Shown piece by piece: positions 61,301 to 64,000 of a DNA stretch of 64,000 bases. The notes beneath the pieces were generated by a model, which had not been told where the DNA came from, did no database searches, and saw only the letters and a program-made list of their open reading frames with translations. Position 1 is the first letter of the stretch. Each line of letters begins with the position of its first letter. A program made the position numbers and the translations under genes. Location of the stretch: positions 1 through 64,000 of the forward strand of contig CAVTDW010000025.1 of assembly GCA_963733505.1 (NCBI GenBank). The letters are read 5' to 3'. This DNA comes from JALYXV01 sp963733505 (GTDB lineage Bacteria; Actinomycetota; Acidimicrobiia; Acidimicrobiales; Palsa-688).

Positions 61301-61701
61301 GTGACGTCGAGGAACCGTTCGAGCGCCGGGTTTGCCGCTCGAAGCAGGTGGAGGAGGTGCCGCAGGTTGGTGCGCGCCTGCCCCTCGATCGAGTCAGGCC
61401 ACAGCATGAACGCCAAGCGCTGCCGGGTCTGGGGCGCCTGGTGATGAAGGACGAGGTATCCCAACAGCGATCTCGCCCGGCTCGACTCCAGAGGGGGGAG
61501 TTGCTCGCCGTCAACGCACAGATCTAGCTCGCCGAAGAGTCGGATACGCACTGCCGAGGGCGAGGGTCGAGAATCGGCGGCTCGGTCACGCGCGACCGGA
61601 GCGACCGGAGCGACCGGAGCAACCGGATCGCCCGGCATCGGCATTCGGTCAGTCTCGCGCCCCGCCTCGTCCGGAACCTGGTTGCGCGGCCCATTCTCCA
61701 T
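58381..61701 (-). CDS. BTAD-AAA transcriptional regulator, 1106 aa
   Basis: The N-terminus, after a linker, is a winged-helix/BTAD module: VRIRLFGELDLCVDGEQLPP, SSRARSLLGYLVLHHQAPQT, LAFMLWPDSIEGQARTNLRH and the BTAD region RVYHECVTTLLRELNIEPSD. Next is an ATPase: TVLVGRAAEWDELADHWSGA and LVLVTGEPGIGKTHLVETFA (Walker A), LLVADDAQWCDSLSLQLIHY (Walker B). The last 400 residues are TPR-like helices (AVEWYQRAALQARRINSNVE). Proteins of this order regulate neighbouring gene sets and respond to ligands. It would control the adjacent FAD oxidoreductase or the 68-residue protein. A 9-base repeat lengthens its N-terminus. Confidence 0.88.
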   Translation of the reverse strand: MENGPRNQVPDEAGRETDRMPMPGDPVAPVAPVAPVARDRAADSRPSPSAVRIRLFGELDLCVDGEQLPPLESSRARSLLGYLVLHHQAPQTRQRLAFMLWPDSIEGQARTNLRHLLHLLRAANPALERFLDVTPHALRWRYEAGCWVDVAAFEAALARAVEPDLPDRDAMAVLRDSIELYAGDLLEGCYDDWILEERERLRDCYLSALQRLMGRLADVGDRVEAIRVGRQLLRGDPLNEHFYRQLMRLYHEAGDPAGALRVYHECVTTLLRELNIEPSDETMRTYQTLLTGHPSARSGSAGNGDGGSRAEADVPSTLARLSSAVGGTVLVGRAAEWDELADHWSGAERGQSRLVLVTGEPGIGKTHLVETFAAWCAHRGALSGQARSYATEGELGYGVAIGWLRCPEVTALVRRLGRADRAELANLLPELGDFAVGAGLAAIDEAEQRRRLFDVIGRTISTSARPVLLVADDAQWCDSLSLQLIHYLVRLTPSPRLLVLATVRREDLDDAHTLDAITSGLRMIDRAAEVPLGRLARADIAALVRELGRREPDPTSLDRLHAETEGNPLFIVEAMRAGWGGAGPLSPDGERSRLTPKLQAVIGARINQLSESTRVVLGVAATVGREFTTGVLHRAAGLDDLTLVRGLDELWRRGIIRELGSHGYDFSHGKIRDVAYEGLSPAVRARNHAAIAGALQDGRGSDVESVSGQVAHHYDRGGFPALAVEWYQRAALQARRINSNVEAIRLLDRAEELLATLPEGAERLGRELEVLSALPTPLAVVEGFASRRLAETQQRVLQLASALHVEPEPELLRSLAMTSLCHHDFDRARGFAGRLRGLAEDRSDHALLVESAYLMGIAAFWDGAFLTACRHFDDAITHFDPAIREEHLLRFGQDPRIVCRSRQANALWFLGRTDEAVQARDEAIAAAAALGHPFTGIVTLVFAAVLSVDMSDMSRYREFVEALSAKAEHQPVKVALAGFLAYADVLEGHAGDGIAHLGSLIAECESVDKVPGQRAILIRLLVGAHEWAGDAERGLDAIDDTLRLAGTRIWEAEIRRVRATFLAARGAADAEVDLELSRAAEIASRQGATGVEDRLARTRAELRPHL
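61594..61620 (-). repeat. 9-bp tandem repeat in the BTAD regulator N-terminus
   Basis: Three copies of GACCGGAGC on the plus strand, plus a degenerate fourth, encoding APVAPVAPVA-type linker residues. Confidence 0.7.
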
Positions 61702-61875
61702 CCCAGATGACGAGACGGACCGAGAATTCCCGGCGGAAATGTGGGCAAGCGTGGTTGTCGGGCTCGGAGTCTGCTCGCGCGACGGCCAACCGATACAGGC
61801 TTGCCGTCGTTGTTACCACCTGCTTGCGGCGTCGAAAACCGCCGGCGACGGTCGCGCCGCCGCGGGAGGCGGCCG

Positions 61876-62427
61876 CTAGCCGACCGATACCTTCTGCGCC
61901 ACCTCGTGGATCATGTCCTTGGCGTCGCCGACCGCGCCAGCCACCCCATCGCCGTGCGGCGTGTCGCTCGCACGTGGATGCGGACGGCGGGGCGCCGTCT
62001 TCTTGGCCGCTTCCATGGCGTCGCCGATCTCGTTCATGCGCTTCCGGCCGATTGCGTTGCGGACGGTCGGAAACAGCTCCGACTCCTCTTCCTCGACGTG
62101 GTGGCGCACGTTCTCGATCAGCACCGTGACCTTGGCATCGAAGCGCTCGTCCTCGGGTCCCATGCTCTCGAGCTCGGAAAGCACCCACTTGACGATGTGG
62201 TGCTCCTCCAGGCTCTCGAGCACCTGGTCCTCGGCGCCGGAAACTTCACTGCGGACGGCGGGATAGAAAACCATCTCCTCGATGGACGCGTGCACCGACA
62301 GTTCCTCGATGATCTGCTCCACCGTCTTGGCCTTGGTCTGCTCCGCTCGATCACCGGCCTTCTCGAAGGTCTTGAACAACTTCTCAACGGTCTTGTGATC
62401 GTTCTTCAGCAACGTGATGGCGTCCAT
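61876..62427 (-). CDS. Hemerythrin HHE domain protein, 183 aa
   Basis: Di-iron hemerythrin-like fold: MDAITLLKNDHKTVEKLFKT (first H), IIEELSVHASIEEMVFYPAV (H-x3-E), DQVLESLEEHHIVKWVLSEL (E-x2-H-H) and NVRHHVEEEESELFPTVRNA (H-H-x3-E). The charged, lysine-rich C-terminus (MEAAKKTAPRRPHPRASDTP) is a flexible tail. Proteins of this type bind O2 or NO or respond to redox stress. AAGGAG lies ten bases before the ATG, giving a solid start. It is transcribed away from the BTAD regulator's promoter region with 174 bases between. Confidence 0.92.
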   Translation of the reverse strand: MDAITLLKNDHKTVEKLFKTFEKAGDRAEQTKAKTVEQIIEELSVHASIEEMVFYPAVRSEVSGAEDQVLESLEEHHIVKWVLSELESMGPEDERFDAKVTVLIENVRHHVEEEESELFPTVRNAIGRKRMNEIGDAMEAAKKTAPRRPHPRASDTPHGDGVAGAVGDAKDMIHEVAQKVSVG

Positions 62428-62544
62428 GCGAACTCCTTCTTCGACAAGCGGCCGCTCCGCGACAGCTGTGGCGCTACGGGTCGCCGCACCCTTACCCGGA
62501 ATTCAACGAAGCCAACCGACCCACCACGACGCCCAGGGTCGCCC

Positions 62545-62550
62545 TACTCT
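62545..62550 (+). promoter_or_regulatory. -10 hexamer TACTCT for a leaderless leader ORF
   Basis: TACTCT, six bases, ATG 62557 of a ten-codon ORF in front of the DUF1345 gene. Confidence 0.45.
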
Positions 62551-62556
62551 CACCGA

Positions 62557-62589
62557 ATGAGCCCGACCGGACAACAACCGGCGCCGTGA
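62557..62589 (+). CDS. Ten-residue leader peptide MSPTGQQPAP
   Basis: Leaderless ATG start; the TGA overlaps the GTG of the DUF1345 gene as GTGA. The tight overlap implies coupled translation of the downstream gene. Q-Q-P-A-P at the end could slow ribosomes. Whether the peptide has any function beyond coupling is unknown. Confidence 0.4.
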   Translation: MSPTGQQPAP

Positions 62590-63251
62590 CGAACGACCCG
62601 CCCAGGGCTGTCCGCACCAAGCGACGATTCCCGATCACGCTGCGCTTGGCGGTGGCGATCAGCGTCGGCGCTGCGGTCGGCGCCGTGGCCGCCTTCAGGG
62701 CATCCTGGCAGACCGTCCCCCTCCTCTTGTGGGTCGCCACCGCCCTGGTGTGGACCGTGCCGGAATGGTGGCGGATCGGCCGCATGGACGCCGAGACGAC
62801 CAGTGCCCACGCCACCGCAGAGGATCCGCGACGGGCTGTGGCCGATGCGGTGCTCCTCTCCGCCAGCTTGATGAGCCTGGTGGCGGTCGTCCTCGGCGTG
62901 GTCAAGGCGGCGGGCACGAGCGGAGACGAAAAGGCGGTACTGCTCGGCGCCGGGATCGCGACCATCGTCGTCTCCTGGGGGGTGGTCCACACGCTGTTCA
63001 CCCTCCGCTATGCGGCGCTGTACTACGTGGGCCCCGACGGCGGAATCGACTTCAACGACGATGCCGAGCCGGACTACCTCGACTTTGCGTACCTGGCCTT
63101 CACGATCGGCATGACCTACCAGGTGTCGGACACCAACCTCACGTCGCAGGAGATACGCCGGACGGCGCTGCGTCATGGGCTGCTGTCGTACCTGTTCGGC
63201 ACCGTGATAATCGCGGCCACGATCAACCTGGCCGCGGGTCTCGTCAAATAA
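62586..63251 (+). CDS. DUF1345 membrane protein, 221 aa
   Basis: A short cytosolic start (TNDPPRAVRTKRRFPITLRL) then membrane helices: LAVAISVGAAVGAVAAF, VPLLLWVATALVWTVPEWW, AVLLSASLMSLVAVVLGVVK, LGAGIATIVVSWGVVHTLFT and YLFGTVIIAATINLAAGLV. The motif H-T-L-F-T-L-R-Y-A-x-L-Y-Y and PDYLDFAYLAFTIGMTYQVSD are diagnostic of DUF1345, an uncharacterised membrane family. The GTG overlaps the stop of a ten-codon leader ORF with its own leaderless promoter, so translation is probably coupled. Confidence 0.9.
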   Translation: MTNDPPRAVRTKRRFPITLRLAVAISVGAAVGAVAAFRASWQTVPLLLWVATALVWTVPEWWRIGRMDAETTSAHATAEDPRRAVADAVLLSASLMSLVAVVLGVVKAAGTSGDEKAVLLGAGIATIVVSWGVVHTLFTLRYAALYYVGPDGGIDFNDDAEPDYLDFAYLAFTIGMTYQVSDTNLTSQEIRRTALRHGLLSYLFGTVIIAATINLAAGLVK

Positions 63252-63384
63252 GGGGGGAAAAGGCGCCCCCGGTCGCCGGTCACCCGCCGTCGAGCGGAAG
63301 ACCCAAGTGTCGGGCAGGCGACCGTCGTGGCTCCGAGGTGGGCCACCGAAGTCACGCCCGAGCGAGCGACGTGATCAGACCCGG

Positions 63385-63711
63385 TCAGCCGTCGGAGTCC
63401 GTCGCATCGAGGTCCCATCCGCCCTCGTCTGCTTCGCGACGGCGCGCGCCGCTCGGAGCTTCGCCGAGGCCGTCGGGGTCGTCAATTCCACCGTCGAGGG
63501 TGACGAACGACTCAGGGTCGTCGAACTCGGCACCCACCTCCTCCAGTTCACGATCGTCGACTTGGAGGTTGGGCTCGAGCGACGGGTCGTCAGCGACGCG
63601 CTCGGTGTACTCGGGATCCAACCGGGTTTCGTCGTCGAGTGCCTCGTCACCCTGTTCGAACACTTCCGTGCCCGTCGGCTCGTCGGGTGACCACTCATCG
63701 CCCTGGCTCAT
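63385..63711 (-). CDS. Acidic hypothetical protein, 108 aa
   Basis: Very acidic and soluble: MSQGDEWSPDEPTGTEVFEQ, DEALDDETRLDPEYTERVAD, LQVDDRELEEVGAEFDDPES and the tail READEGGWDLDATDSDG. This composition, with D/E on most turns and few hydrophobic residues, suggests an unfolded or metal-binding protein rather than an enzyme. Similar small acidic proteins occur in actinobacteria without known function. Met 63711 is chosen over the upstream frame, which is basic. It is divergent from the small 63803 gene. Confidence 0.65.
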   Translation of the reverse strand: MSQGDEWSPDEPTGTEVFEQGDEALDDETRLDPEYTERVADDPSLEPNLQVDDRELEEVGAEFDDPESFVTLDGGIDDPDGLGEAPSGARRREADEGGWDLDATDSDG

Positions 63712-63802
63712 GGCTCGTCTCCGTTCCCTGGTCGATGTTCGATCGTAGGGTCCTGCACCCACCCTTCACTACCATCGAGGCGGGGCCAAGGAGGAGGACT
63801 TG

Positions 63803-63982
63803 ATGGCGAGTGACGGGTGGTACTGGTGTCTCGACCATGAGGCGGCCGAGCCGTCCGAGAGCGACTGCCCTCCCGGACGACGCCTCGGGCCCTACCCGAG
63901 CAAGGAGGCGGCGGAACACTGGAAAGAGCAGGTCGCCCGACACAACGAGGCCTGGGACGCCGAAGACGACTGGAACAGCTGA
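63803..63982 (+). CDS. Small conserved protein, 59 aa
   Basis: Starts MASDGWYWCLDHEAAEPSES and has GRRLGPYPSKEAAEHWKEQV, ending RHNEAWDAEDDWNS. The pattern W-Y-x-C-L-x-H-x(n)-C-P-x(n)-R-L-G-P-Y-x-S/T-x-x-E-A-x is a familiar actinobacterial small protein resembling half of a SPOR-like or zinc-ribbon unit; one Cys pair (C...C) could bind metal. AAGGAGGAGG lies about nine bases before the ATG. Confidence 0.75.
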   Translation: MASDGWYWCLDHEAAEPSESDCPPGRRLGPYPSKEAAEHWKEQVARHNEAWDAEDDWNS

Positions 63983-64000
63983 GGGAAGGGCGCGGTGGCG

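Noticed and set aside
1..64000. tRNA, rRNA, CRISPR, insertion sequence or prophage genes
   Set aside because: None seen by eye on either strand; a covariance or IS search would be needed to exclude short or degenerate copies.

Overview
The window looks like chromosome from a GC-rich actinobacterium. The reasons are the strong G/C bias at third codon positions, frequent GTG starts, an AdnA/AdnB pair of fused helicase-nucleases (the actinobacterial alternative to RecBCD), a bioA-bioF-bioD order as in mycobacteria, and many genes that begin directly on ATG/GTG a few bases after a -10-like hexamer (leaderless transcripts). A deep actinobacterial class such as Acidimicrobiia is my inference, not shown. 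I saw no rRNA, tRNA, CRISPR array, transposase or integrase, so this is ordinary chromosome with an accessory flavour rather than a mobile island.

Layout. 0-5.3 kb: broken tail of a secreted beta-propeller-like protein, NERD nuclease, several small conserved genes, and a ribbon-helix-helix gene with a phased operator followed by a DUF4097 gene. 5.3-10.1 kb: PLP dehydratase, DinB-like protein, and a PaaK-like adenylating enzyme overlapped by an Acg-like nitroreductase. 10.1-18.3 kb: PAP2 protein, glyoxalase-like protein, the alkylation-repair pair Ogt/AlkA, DUF2330 and DUF4395 proteins, XdhC/CoxI pair, secreted Asp-box protein. 18.4-31.1 kb: a lipid/sterol-like region with GMC oxidoreductase, its partner module, metallophosphoesterase, patatin, acetoacetate-decarboxylase-like protein, an alpha/beta hydrolase with Cys in the nucleophile elbow, a phospholipase C-type phosphoesterase and an acyl-CoA-dehydrogenase-like protein. 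32-37 kb: small membrane proteins, a tandem-repeat tract, an ECF-type sigma factor with a zinc-finger tail, YgiD-type dioxygenase and a lipoprotein. 37.1-40.2 kb: biotin genes bioA-bioF-bioD. 41.8-47.4 kb: a minus-strand run of overlapping genes (ACAD-like, PIG-L deacetylase, NodS-like methyltransferase, GT2, DUF2231-Rieske) behind a Coq4-like gene. 47.5-53.9 kb: adnA-adnB. 53.9-64 kb: PsiE-like protein, MFS exporter, MOSC protein, FAD oxidoreductase, a 1106-residue BTAD-AAA regulator, hemerythrin, DUF1345 protein and two small proteins.

Two window-wide patterns stand out. First, at least nine conserved genes carry single-base frame breaks, and most can be repaired by removing or adding one G or C in a GGG/CCC run; I read these mainly as sequence errors, so the interrupted genes are listed over their full span. 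Second, about a dozen plus-strand genes share [T/C]A-N3-T followed by 6-8 nt and then ATG/GTG, the layout of leaderless transcription.

The best candidates for something undescribed are the minus-strand sugar-modification operon (41.8-45.9 kb), whose chemistry resembles NodB/NodC/NodS; the split GMC-hydrolase cluster; short leader or bridging ORFs welded by ATGA/GTGA overlaps; and a promoter-RBS-small-ORF unit in the 32.3 kb gap.
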